Source: an uncultured Actinomycetes bacterium (lineage in GTDB: Bacteria > Actinomycetota > Thermoleophilia > Miltoncostaeales > Miltoncostaeaceae). From it: a stretch of DNA of 5,480 nt. The notes beneath the pieces were generated by a model. It saw nothing but the letters and a program-made list of their open reading frames with translations, was not told the origin of the DNA and made no database searches. Both the position numbers and the translations under genes were made by a program. Below are positions 1 through 5,105 of the stretch, piece by piece. The stretch is from contig CAIYRJ010000147.1 in assembly GCA_903928615.1 (NCBI GenBank), positions 1 through 5,480 on the forward strand, read 5' to 3'. Position 1 is the stretch's first letter. Each line of letters opens with the position of its first letter.

Positions 1-1
1 C

Positions 2-64
2 CCTGCGCCCACGCCGACCCCGGCACCCGCGCCCACTCCGGCGCCCACCCCGGCGCCCGCGCCG
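2..64 (+). repeat. Pro-Ala/Pro-Thr linker repeat (PAPT-type) inside the CBM2 protein
   Basis: About 21 codons read almost wholly as alternating Pro-Ala and Pro-Thr pairs (P-A-P-T-P-T-P-A-P-A and so on), built from a degenerate 12-base unit close to CCGGCGCCCACC. It encodes an extended inter-domain linker. Because the DNA unit is itself repeated, its copy number may vary between strains by slippage, which is an inference. The repeat probably continues before base 1. Confidence 0.75.
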
Positions 65-316
65 GGCGGCACAACCGTGACGCGCACCATCACGACCGAC
101 TGGGGCAGCGGCTTCTGCGCCGAGGTCACGGTGCGGCCCGCCTCGGTGGTGCCCGTCACCTGGTCGGCCGAGCTGCAGGTGGGTGGCACGATCACCAGCA
201 TCTGGGACGCCACCACGCCGGGCTCGTCGGGCACGGTGACGGTGCGGGGGGCCTCGTGGAACCCCACGGCCTCGGCCGGGTCGCCGGTGAAGTTCGGGTA
301 CTGCGCGCAGCGCTAG
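2..316 (+). CDS. Secreted protein C-terminus with CBM2-like carbohydrate-binding module (5' partial)
   Basis: This is the 3' end of a gene whose start lies before the window; the frame is open from base 2 to the TAG at 314-316. The first ~25 codons are a Pro/Ala/Thr linker of the kind that separates domains in secreted glycoside hydrolases. The last ~79 residues resemble a family 2 carbohydrate-binding module. The three aromatic residues that form the flat cellulose- or chitin-binding face in CBM2a have counterparts: Trp at 101-103 (DWGSGF), 203-205 (IWDAT) and 257-259 (SWNPT). The strand pattern (AEVTV, GTVTV, KFGY) also fits. The domain stops at FGYCAQR and lacks the last ~20 residues of a classical CBM2, including its C-terminal cysteine. 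Its two cysteines (116-118 and 302-304) sit after GF and GY and could form an alternative disulfide. The catalytic or other N-terminal part is unseen, so the enzyme activity is unknown. Export is inferred from the linker and module. Confidence 0.82.
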   Translation, partial: PAPTPTPAPAPTPAPTPAPAPGGTTVTRTITTDWGSGFCAEVTVRPASVVPVTWSAELQVGGTITSIWDATTPGSSGTVTVRGASWNPTASAGSPVKFGYCAQR

Positions 317-330
317 CACCGTAGTTCGGG

Positions 331-367
331 CACGGGGCGGCAGCGTCGGTCAGACTGCCGCCCCGTG
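331..367 (+). terminator. 13-bp perfect inverted repeat: candidate terminator that also covers the terC start
   Basis: The arm CACGGGGCGGCAG (331-343) is exactly complementary to CTGCCGCCCCGTG (355-367), with an 11-base loop. The hairpin begins 15 bases after the stop of the CBM2 gene, a normal place for a terminator, but no T-run follows. Its 3' arm ends exactly on the GTG start codon of terC (365-367), so in a read-through transcript the start would be buried. Either role, or both, is possible; the inverted repeat itself is certain. Confidence 0.5.
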
Positions 368-1288
368 AACGTCCCTCTCTGGGCATGGATCGCCCTCGTC
401 GTCGGCACGGTGGTGATCATCGCCGTCGACCTGCTCTTCATCTCGAAGGGCGACAAGGAGATGAGCCTCAAGAGCGCCCTCGCCTGGACGGGCGTGTGGC
501 TCAGCCTCGGGCTCCTCTTCGCCATCGTCGTGGGCGTGGCCTTCGACACGAAGTACGCCACGGAGTACCTCTCGGGCTTCCTGCTCGAGTACTCGCTCTC
601 GATGGACAACGTCTTCGTGTTCATCGTGCTGTTCGGCTTCTTCGCCGTGCCGCCCGCGGCGAAGCTGAGGGTGCTCACCATCGGCATCCTCATCGCGCTC
701 GGCCTCAGGCTGATCGCGATCCTCGTGGGCGGCGTGCTCATCGCGAAGGCCGAGTGGGTGCTCTACATCTTCGGCGCGTTCCTGATCTACACCGCGTGGA
801 AGCTGCTGCAGCACGCGGACGAGCCCACCGACCCCGAGAAGTCACCGATCCTCAAGTTCCTGAAGAAGCGGCTGCCCCTCACCGGTACCTACGAGGGCCA
901 GAAGTTCCGCGTGAAGGTCGACAAGAAGTGGATGTACACGACCCTCACGGTGGTTCTGGTGATGCTCGCCGGCACCGACCTGGTGTTCGCGCTCGACAGC
1001 ATCCCGGCCGCCTTCGGCGTGACGCGCGAGCCATTCCTCGTGTTCGCCGTCAATGCCTTCGCCCTCATGGGCCTCCGGTCGCTGTTCTTCGTGCTCGAGG
1101 GCCTCGTCGACCGCTTCCCGTACCTGAGCTACGGCCTCGCGATCGTGCTGGCCTTCGTCGGCGCGAAGATGCTCGTGAAGGACTTCTGGCACCCGCCGAT
1201 CTGGCTGTCGCTCGCCGTGATCGTGGGCGTGCTGGGCACCAGCATCATCTACAGCTGGATCAAGACGAAGCCCCCGCGCCCGGCCTGA
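365..1288 (+). CDS. terC: TerC/Alx-family integral membrane protein (probable metal exporter)
   Basis: The 307-residue polytopic membrane protein matches the TerC/Alx family along its length, and this size is usual for Alx-type members. Visible signatures are VPLWAW at the N-terminus with Asp22 in helix 1, SMDNVFVF (Asp81, Asn82), GTDLVFALDSIPA (Asp205, Asp211), NAFALMGLRSLFF, and YLSYGLAIVLAFVGAKML. The acidic and Asn residues within membrane helices are the family's proposed metal-ligand positions. About eight or nine membrane segments are apparent, with a charged loop at roughly 150-188. Known relatives include E. coli Alx (Mn2+ export) and Bacillus TerC proteins that help load Mn2+ into exported enzymes; a manganese role here is inferred from family. 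The GTG at 365 was chosen because the family's VPLW motif follows at once; the next in-frame GTGs (410, 413) would remove it. No Shine-Dalgarno is visible and the start lies in a hairpin. The upstream gap (48 bases) is too short for a yybP-ykoY riboswitch. Confidence 0.93.
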   Translation: MNVPLWAWIALVVGTVVIIAVDLLFISKGDKEMSLKSALAWTGVWLSLGLLFAIVVGVAFDTKYATEYLSGFLLEYSLSMDNVFVFIVLFGFFAVPPAAKLRVLTIGILIALGLRLIAILVGGVLIAKAEWVLYIFGAFLIYTAWKLLQHADEPTDPEKSPILKFLKKRLPLTGTYEGQKFRVKVDKKWMYTTLTVVLVMLAGTDLVFALDSIPAAFGVTREPFLVFAVNAFALMGLRSLFFVLEGLVDRFPYLSYGLAIVLAFVGAKMLVKDFWHPPIWLSLAVIVGVLGTSIIYSWIKTKPPRPA

Positions 1289-1316
1289 TCCCCGGGCCCA
1301 CCGCCTGACACAGGTC

Positions 1317-1351
1317 CCGCGCGGCGCGCGGTTCGGCCGGCAGTCGCCGGC
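1317..1351 (+). terminator. Two tandem GC hairpins between terC and ccdA (weak terminator candidates)
   Basis: The gap after terC holds a 6-bp stem with a 3-base loop (CCGCGC / GCGCGG, 1317-1331). A second 6-bp stem with a 4-base loop follows (GCCGGC / GCCGGC around AGTC, 1336-1351). Neither is followed by a T-run. They lie 28 or more bases after the terC stop and just before the ccdA -10 box, so transcription termination is plausible, but short GC stems are common in DNA of this composition. Confidence 0.25.
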
Positions 1352-1358
1352 ACGGGGA

Positions 1359-1364
1359 TACGAT
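1359..1364 (+). promoter_or_regulatory. -10 box TACGAT for apparently leaderless ccdA
   Basis: TACGAT matches the TANNNT -10 pattern and ends 5 bases before GTG 1370 and 8 bases before GTG 1373. A transcription start 6-8 bases after the box would fall on or next to the start codon, giving a leaderless mRNA. In agreement, no Shine-Dalgarno precedes either GTG. There is no convincing -35 hexamer. Confidence 0.45.
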
Positions 1365-1369
1365 GGCCG

Positions 1370-2089
1370 GTGGTGGACCAGCTCTCCGTCATCTCTCTCG
1401 CCGTCGCGTTCGCGGCCGGCTTCGTGTCGTTCATCTCGCCCTGCGTGCTGGCGCTGGTGCCCGGCTACCTGTCGTTCATCTCGGGCGTGCCGGCCGACCA
1501 GGTGGACAAGCGCTGGAAGTCGGTCATCCGCCCCACGGCGGCCTTCGTCATGGGCTTCGCGATCATGTTCGCGATCTTCGGTGCGAGCGCCGGCCTCATC
1601 GGGCGCTCGCTCGCCCGCGACCGCGAGATCCTCAACCTCGTCGCCGGGATCATCCTCATCGTCTTCGGCATCGCGATGATCGTGCTGCCCCGCCTCGGGT
1701 GGTTCCAGTCCGACCGGCACGTGCGCCTCTCGAGGCGACCCGAGACCCTCATCGGTGCCGGCCTGGTGGGCGCGGCATTCGCCGCGGGATGGACGCCGTG
1801 CATCGGGCCGATCCTCGGGAGCATCCTCACCTACGCCGCGCCCACCGGATCACCGGCCGCGGGCGCGCTGCTGCTGTTCGTCTACTCGCTCGGCCTGGGC
1901 ATACCGTTCCTGCTCGCGGGCATCTTCATGACCCAGACCCTCTCGGCGTCCAAGTGGCTGCGCGATCGCTGGTACGCGGTCAACGCCATCGGTGGCGCGC
2001 TCATGATCGTGCTGGGCATCATGGTGCTCACCGGTAACCTCGAGCGCATCACCCAGCGACTCGCCACCATCGGATTCGCAGGCCTCTAG
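1370..2089 (+). CDS. ccdA: CcdA/DsbD-family membrane thiol-redox transporter
   Basis: The 239-residue protein (238 if GTG 1373 is used) is of typical CcdA length, with about six membrane helices. CcdA carries reducing power from cytoplasmic thioredoxin across the membrane to extracytoplasmic thiol proteins, for example in cytochrome c maturation. Two cysteines in SPCVLALVPGYLSF (Cys25, helix 1) and GWTPCIGPILGS (Cys144, helix 4) sit in pseudo-repeated SPC and TPC contexts; these are the family's redox pair. Two start codons stand in tandem (GTG 1370 and GTG 1373), both compatible with leaderless translation from the TACGAT box at 1359-1364. An ATG at 1363 is in another frame. No thioredoxin-like CcsX/ResA partner or cytochrome c biogenesis gene is adjacent; the next gene, 8 bases after the stop, is a sugar epimerase. 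Its redox client is therefore not indicated by context. Confidence 0.93.
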   Translation: MVDQLSVISLAVAFAAGFVSFISPCVLALVPGYLSFISGVPADQVDKRWKSVIRPTAAFVMGFAIMFAIFGASAGLIGRSLARDREILNLVAGIILIVFGIAMIVLPRLGWFQSDRHVRLSRRPETLIGAGLVGAAFAAGWTPCIGPILGSILTYAAPTGSPAAGALLLFVYSLGLGIPFLLAGIFMTQTLSASKWLRDRWYAVNAIGGALMIVLGIMVLTGNLERITQRLATIGFAGL

Positions 2090-2092
2090 GAG
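2088..2092 (+). promoter_or_regulatory. Ribosome binding site of the 2-epimerase, overlapping the ccdA stop
   Basis: AGGAG begins inside the TAG stop of ccdA (2087-2089) and lies 5 bases before GTG 2098. It fixes the GTG as the epimerase start and suggests that translation of the two genes is coupled on one mRNA. Confidence 0.7.
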
Positions 2093-2097
2093 CCCTC

Positions 2098-3168
2098 GTG
2101 CGCATCGTGTCCCTCGTCGGGAACCGGCCCCAGTTCGTGAAGGCCGCGCCCCTCTGCATCGCCCTCCGCGCCCAGGGGGATGAGGTGCTCGTGCATTCGG
2201 GGCAGCACTACGACCCCGAGCTCGCCGACCTCTTCTTCGACGAGCTGGGCATCCCGAGCCCTGACCACGCGCTCGAGGTGGGCCCGGGCACGCCCGTGCA
2301 CCAGATCGCCACCATCATGGAGCGCTTCGAGGCCGTGCTGCGCGACGAGAAGCCCGACGCCGTGCTCGTGTACGGCGATACCACCACCACCCTGGCCGGG
2401 GCGCTGACGGCCGCGAAGTGCGGCGTGCCGCTCGCGCACGTGGAAGCCGGGCTGCGCTCGTTCGACAGGTCGATGCCCGAGGAGCAGAACCGGGTGGTCA
2501 CCGACCACCTGTCCGACGTGCTGCTGTGCCCCACGCGGCAGGCGGTGGACAACCTCGCGGCCGAGGGCCTCACCCGTGGCGTGCACCTGGTGGGGGACGT
2601 GATGTTCGACGCCAGTCGCATGTTCGCCCCGCTGGCCGAGCAGCGGAACGCAGCGGCCGGCCACGGGCTCGAGCCCGGCGGCTACCTGCTGGTGACCATC
2701 CACCGCGCCGCGGCCACCGACACCCCCGAGGCCCTCGACGCCATGGTGGGGGTGCTGTCGTCGCTCGACGAGCCGGCCATCTTCCCCGTGCACCCGCGCA
2801 CCCGCGGCAAGCTGCAGGCCGCCGGCCGGTGGGATGCCCTGGCGCAGGTGCCCGGGCTCGTGCTGGCCGCGCCTGCCGGCTACCTCGACTTCACCAGCCT
2901 GCTCATGGGGGCGCGCGCGGTGGTCACCGATTCCGGCGGAGTGCAGAAGGAGGCTTACTTCCATGGCATCCCCTGCATCACCCTGCGCGACACCACGGAG
3001 TGGGTGGAGACCGTGGAGGGCGGGTTCAACACCCTCACCGGCATGGACGCCGCCGCGGTGCGGGCCGCGCTCGCCGATGTCGCGATGCCCGCCGAGCGCC
3101 CGCCGTACTACGGCGACGGCCACGCGGCCGATGCGGTGGCGCGCGCCGTGGTGGCCGAGCTCGGCTAG
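2098..3168 (+). CDS. wecB: Non-hydrolysing UDP-N-acetyl-hexosamine 2-epimerase (WecB/WbpI family)
   Basis: The 356-residue cytoplasmic protein is of normal length for the GT-B-fold epimerases that invert C2 of UDP-GlcNAc or related UDP-diacetamido sugars. Motifs in order are GNRPQFVKAAP (Arg10, Lys15), GQHYD (Gln36, His37), VYGDTTTTLAG (Asp94), HVEAGLRS (Glu116), MPEEQNR (Glu128, Glu129), TIHR (His202, Arg203) and TDSGGVQKEA (278-287), then LRDTTEWVET. These cover the acid/base residues known from E. coli WecB (Asp95, Glu117, Glu131, His213). The RPQF, KEAYF and TEWVET wording resembles the WbpI/WlbD-like branch, which acts on UDP-GlcNAc3NAcA, more than WecB/MnaA (RPEAIK). With a WbpA-like dehydrogenase and WlbA-like oxidoreductase nearby, that substrate is plausible but not proven. 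Odd points: the usual HRxEN is HRAAA (Glu205 and Asn206 positions are Ala), and GDTNST is GDTTTT. GTG 2098 is set by AGGAG 5 bases upstream. The stop overlaps the convergent gene's stop. Confidence 0.93.
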   Translation: MRIVSLVGNRPQFVKAAPLCIALRAQGDEVLVHSGQHYDPELADLFFDELGIPSPDHALEVGPGTPVHQIATIMERFEAVLRDEKPDAVLVYGDTTTTLAGALTAAKCGVPLAHVEAGLRSFDRSMPEEQNRVVTDHLSDVLLCPTRQAVDNLAAEGLTRGVHLVGDVMFDASRMFAPLAEQRNAAAGHGLEPGGYLLVTIHRAAATDTPEALDAMVGVLSSLDEPAIFPVHPRTRGKLQAAGRWDALAQVPGLVLAAPAGYLDFTSLLMGARAVVTDSGGVQKEAYFHGIPCITLRDTTEWVETVEGGFNTLTGMDAAAVRAALADVAMPAERPPYYGDGHAADAVARAVVAELG

Positions 3169-3767
3169 AGGTAGGTGCCGGGGAACTCCGGCGGCTCGTC
3201 GTCGCCGTCGCGACGACCCCGTGGCAGCTCGTAGGCATCCTGGATGCCCATGCGGGCGATGAGGGCGTTCGGGCGGAGCATCAGGAAGATGCGCGACTCG
3301 TGCTCATCCTCGGCCTGCACCCACCTGCGGGCCTCGAGTCGGTCGATGATGCCCCCGCCGATGCCCGCACCGGCCACGAGGGCCGCGGTGGCGCCCACGT
3401 CGCTCACGAAGGTATCCAGCAGCAGGAGGATCCCCACGCCGAGGAACATCACCGTGGCGGCGCGCACGCGTCGCTCCCGGGCATCGGCGACGGTCTCGTG
3501 CACCACCGACCGTGGGGGCCTGAGGGTGAGCATGGCGTGGGCGAAGCGCCGCCGGCTCGTGACCCCGCCGAGCACCAGCGCGAAGAGCAGCGCGGCGGCG
3601 AACACGATCCCCGCGAACAGAGGGTCGACCGGTCCCTCGACCAGCCAGAGGATGATCCAGTACGAGAGCGAGGCGAGCCCGAGCGACGTGAGCACCTGCC
3701 CGCGCCACCTGATCTCGTCATCCGCCCGCACGATCCGGGGTAGCCCGGCAAGCGCCGCATCGGCCAT
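3165..3767 (-). CDS. Unknown four-helix membrane protein
   Basis: I do not recognise a family for this 200-residue protein. It has a charged N-terminus (1-24, with RADDEIRWRGQ), two hydrophobic segments (~25-43 and ~49-68) and a basic loop containing SRRRFAHAM and RPPRS. Two more segments follow (~102-120 and ~124-141, the latter rich in Gly/Ala), then a polar tail of ~57 residues with EDEHES and a Pro/acidic C-terminus. The paired-hairpin layout predicts both ends in the cytoplasm. The coding case rests on the helix pattern, codon composition, and an ATG at 3767 sitting 7 bases after a TATCGT -10 box with no Shine-Dalgarno, so a leaderless start. The open frame extends further upstream opposite the dehydrogenase gene, but that part is antisense artefact. 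The gene interrupts an otherwise forward sugar-nucleotide block and is transcribed against it, so it may be unrelated, or a regulator or transport accessory. No function is claimed. Confidence 0.72.
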   Translation of the reverse strand: MADAALAGLPRIVRADDEIRWRGQVLTSLGLASLSYWIILWLVEGPVDPLFAGIVFAAALLFALVLGGVTSRRRFAHAMLTLRPPRSVVHETVADARERRVRAATVMFLGVGILLLLDTFVSDVGATAALVAGAGIGGGIIDRLEARRWVQAEDEHESRIFLMLRPNALIARMGIQDAYELPRGRRDGDDEPPEFPGTYL

Positions 3768-3773
3768 GGTGAC

Positions 3774-3779
3774 TACGAT
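3774..3779 (+). promoter_or_regulatory. -10 box TACGAT of the dehydrogenase promoter
   Basis: TACGAT fits TANNNT and is identical to the hexamer before ccdA. It predicts a transcript starting near 3786 with a ~38-base leader that carries the AAGGA site before ATG 3825. It overlaps the reverse-strand box TATCGT by five bases. No -35 hexamer is evident. Confidence 0.4.
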
Positions 3780-3780
3780 A
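3775..3780 (-). promoter_or_regulatory. -10 box TATCGT of the leaderless membrane-protein gene
   Basis: Read on the reverse strand, TATCGT ends 7 bases before the ATG at 3767, the spacing expected if transcription starts on the A of the start codon. The intervening AGTCACC has no Shine-Dalgarno. It shares five base pairs with the forward TACGAT box, so one near-symmetric element could serve both directions. Confidence 0.45.
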
Positions 3781-3813
3781 CCGCCGCTGCCTGTGCCGAG
3801 AACCAACATCCCC

Positions 3814-3818
3814 AAGGA
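3814..3818 (+). promoter_or_regulatory. Ribosome binding site of the UDP-GlcNAc dehydrogenase
   Basis: AAGGA stands 6 bases before ATG 3825, and it supports this ATG as the start. Confidence 0.6.
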
Positions 3819-3824
3819 CGCCCC

Positions 3825-5105
3825 ATGAGCGCCCCATCGCCGCGCATCGGCGTCATCGGACTCGGCTACGTCGGGCTGCCGCTGGCCGTCGTGTTCGCCG
3901 AGGCGGGCGTGCCCGTGGTCGGGCTCGACGTCGTGGACGACAAGGTGGCCGCGATCAACCGCGGCATCTCGCACATCGAGGACGTCCCCTCCGAGCGCCT
4001 CGCGCCGCTCGTGGAGTCGGGGATGCTGCGCGCGAGCACCGACCTCGATGAGCTGCCGGCGCTGGAAGCCATCGTCATCTGCCTGCCCACGCCGCTCGAC
4101 GAGCACCGCGAGCCCGACCTCGGCGCGGTGCTGGGCGCAGCCCGTGACATCGCGCCGCGGCTGCAAAAGGGCCAGCTGGTGGTGCTCGAGAGCACCACCT
4201 ACCCCGGCACCACCCGCGAGGAGCTCGCGCCGCTGCTCGAGGGGTTCGGGCTGACGGCCGGCGAGGACTTCCACCTGGCGTTCAGCCCCGAGCGCGTGGA
4301 TCCCGGCCGCGAGGACTGGACCACCCGCAGCACGCCCAAGGTGGTGGGCGGCCTCACGCCCGCCTGCACGGCCAAGGCCCTCGAGGTGTACGGCCTGGCA
4401 TTCGACACGCTGGTGCCGGTCTCCACGCCCGAGGTGGCGGAGATGACCAAGATCCTCGAGAACGTCTTCCGCAGCGTGAACATCGCGCTGGTCAACGAGA
4501 CGGCCATCCTGTGCGACCGCATGGGCGTGGACGTGTGGGAGGTCATCGACGCCGCGGCCACCAAGCCCTTCGGCTACATGCCCTTCCGCCCGGGGCCCGG
4601 ACTCGGCGGGCACTGCATCCCGATCGACCCCTTCTACCTCACGTGGAAGGCCCGCGAGTACGACTTCCACACCGAGTTCATCGAGCTTGCCGGGAAGATC
4701 AACTCGCAGATGCCCTACTTCTGCGTGAGCAAGCTCGCGCGCGCGCTCAACGAGCACGAGAAGGCGCTCAAGGGCGCGAAGGTGCTGGTGATCGGCGTGG
4801 CCTACAAGGCCGATGTGAACGACATGCGCGAGAGCCCGGCGCTCAAGGTCATCTCGCTGCTCCTCGAGCGCGGGGCCGACGTGAGCTACCACGACCCGCA
4901 CGTGCCGCAGCTGGAGCCCGGCCACGGCATCGATCGCGCCATGACGAGCGTGGACCTCACCGACGAGGCGCTGGCCGGGTCCGACGCCGTGGTGGTGGTC
5001 ACCGCGCACTCCGGCGTCGACTGGCAGCGGGTGGCCGACCGCAGCCCGCTGGTGGTGGACTTCCGGAACGCGGTTCCCAGGGGGGAGAACGTGTGGACGC
5101 TGTGA
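3825..5105 (+). CDS. wbpA: UDP-N-acetyl-D-glucosamine 6-dehydrogenase (WbpA-like)
   Basis: The 426-residue cytoplasmic enzyme is of normal length for the UDP-glucose/GDP-mannose dehydrogenase superfamily, which oxidises C6 of a nucleotide sugar to the uronic acid using two NAD+. The N-terminal Rossmann domain has GLGYVGLP (Gly12, Gly14, Gly17) and CLPTPLDEHREPDL; ESTTYPGTT lies at 122-130 and FSPERVDPG at 153-161. The middle domain has EMTKILEN (Lys209, Asn213) and the catalytic cysteine Cys264 in GPGLGGHCIPIDPF. The C-terminal UDP-binding domain includes AYKADVNDMRESPA (326-339) and HDPHVP. The wording AAATKPFGYMPFRPGPGLGGHCIPIDPFYLTWKARE closely resembles Pseudomonas WbpA, which acts on UDP-GlcNAc, rather than UDP-glucose dehydrogenases; UDP-GlcNAc is therefore the favoured substrate, giving UDP-GlcNAcA. 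The start is set by AAGGA 6 bases upstream. The next gene starts inside its last codons, so the two are probably co-translated. Confidence 0.94.
   Translation: MSAPSPRIGVIGLGYVGLPLAVVFAEAGVPVVGLDVVDDKVAAINRGISHIEDVPSERLAPLVESGMLRASTDLDELPALEAIVICLPTPLDEHREPDLGAVLGAARDIAPRLQKGQLVVLESTTYPGTTREELAPLLEGFGLTAGEDFHLAFSPERVDPGREDWTTRSTPKVVGGLTPACTAKALEVYGLAFDTLVPVSTPEVAEMTKILENVFRSVNIALVNETAILCDRMGVDVWEVIDAAATKPFGYMPFRPGPGLGGHCIPIDPFYLTWKAREYDFHTEFIELAGKINSQMPYFCVSKLARALNEHEKALKGAKVLVIGVAYKADVNDMRESPALKVISLLLERGADVSYHDPHVPQLEPGHGIDRAMTSVDLTDEALAGSDAVVVVTAHSGVDWQRVADRSPLVVDFRNAVPRGENVWTL
5081..5087 (+). promoter_or_regulatory. Ribosome binding site inside the dehydrogenase end, deciding the next start
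   Basis: GGGGGAG lies 5 bases before GTG 5093 but 14 bases before GTG 5102, the alternative that would overlap the dehydrogenase stop as GTGA. The spacing favours 5093. Confidence 0.5.

Noticed and set aside
2..64. Short tandem repeat that might suggest a CRISPR array or VNTR outside genes
   Set aside because: The repeats have no unique spacers and lie in frame as a Pro-Ala/Thr protein linker.
317..364. yybP-ykoY manganese riboswitch before terC
   Set aside because: Such elements regulate many Alx/TerC genes, but the gap is only 48 bases and holds one simple hairpin, not the two-armed aptamer of about 100 bases.
842..1720. Reverse 292-codon open frame across terC and ccdA
   Set aside because: It spans two genes and their gap, its translation is rich in Asp, Glu, His and Arg, and it has no signals of its own.
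1363..2037. ATG at 1363 opening a 224-codon forward frame over ccdA
   Set aside because: The ATG is tempting, but the frame gives an Arg/His/Pro-rich product. The GTG frame at 1370 gives a complete CcdA protein with both redox cysteines.
2086..3123. Reverse 345-codon open frame antisense to the epimerase
   Set aside because: Its composition is typical of antisense shadow (many His, Gly, Arg, Val), with no motifs and no promoter or ribosome site. The forward strand is clearly coding.
3177..3192. GCCGG/CCGGC stem as a terminator at the convergent junction
   Set aside because: It has only 5 bp, lies within the reverse gene's coding end, and has no T-run. Stems of this size are expected by chance at this GC content.
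2418..3743. Forward 441-codon open frame spanning the epimerase end and the reverse gene
   Set aside because: The translation is Arg/Ala/Gly/Pro-rich and without domain signals, and it crosses two real genes in other frames. It is a GC-bias artefact.
3768..5009. Long reverse-strand open frame continuing upstream of the membrane-protein gene, antisense to wbpA
   Set aside because: It is the reading-frame shadow of the dehydrogenase in high-GC DNA. Its translation is low-complexity, rich in His, Arg, Gly and Glu, and resembles no protein. The opposite strand encodes an intact, motif-rich enzyme.
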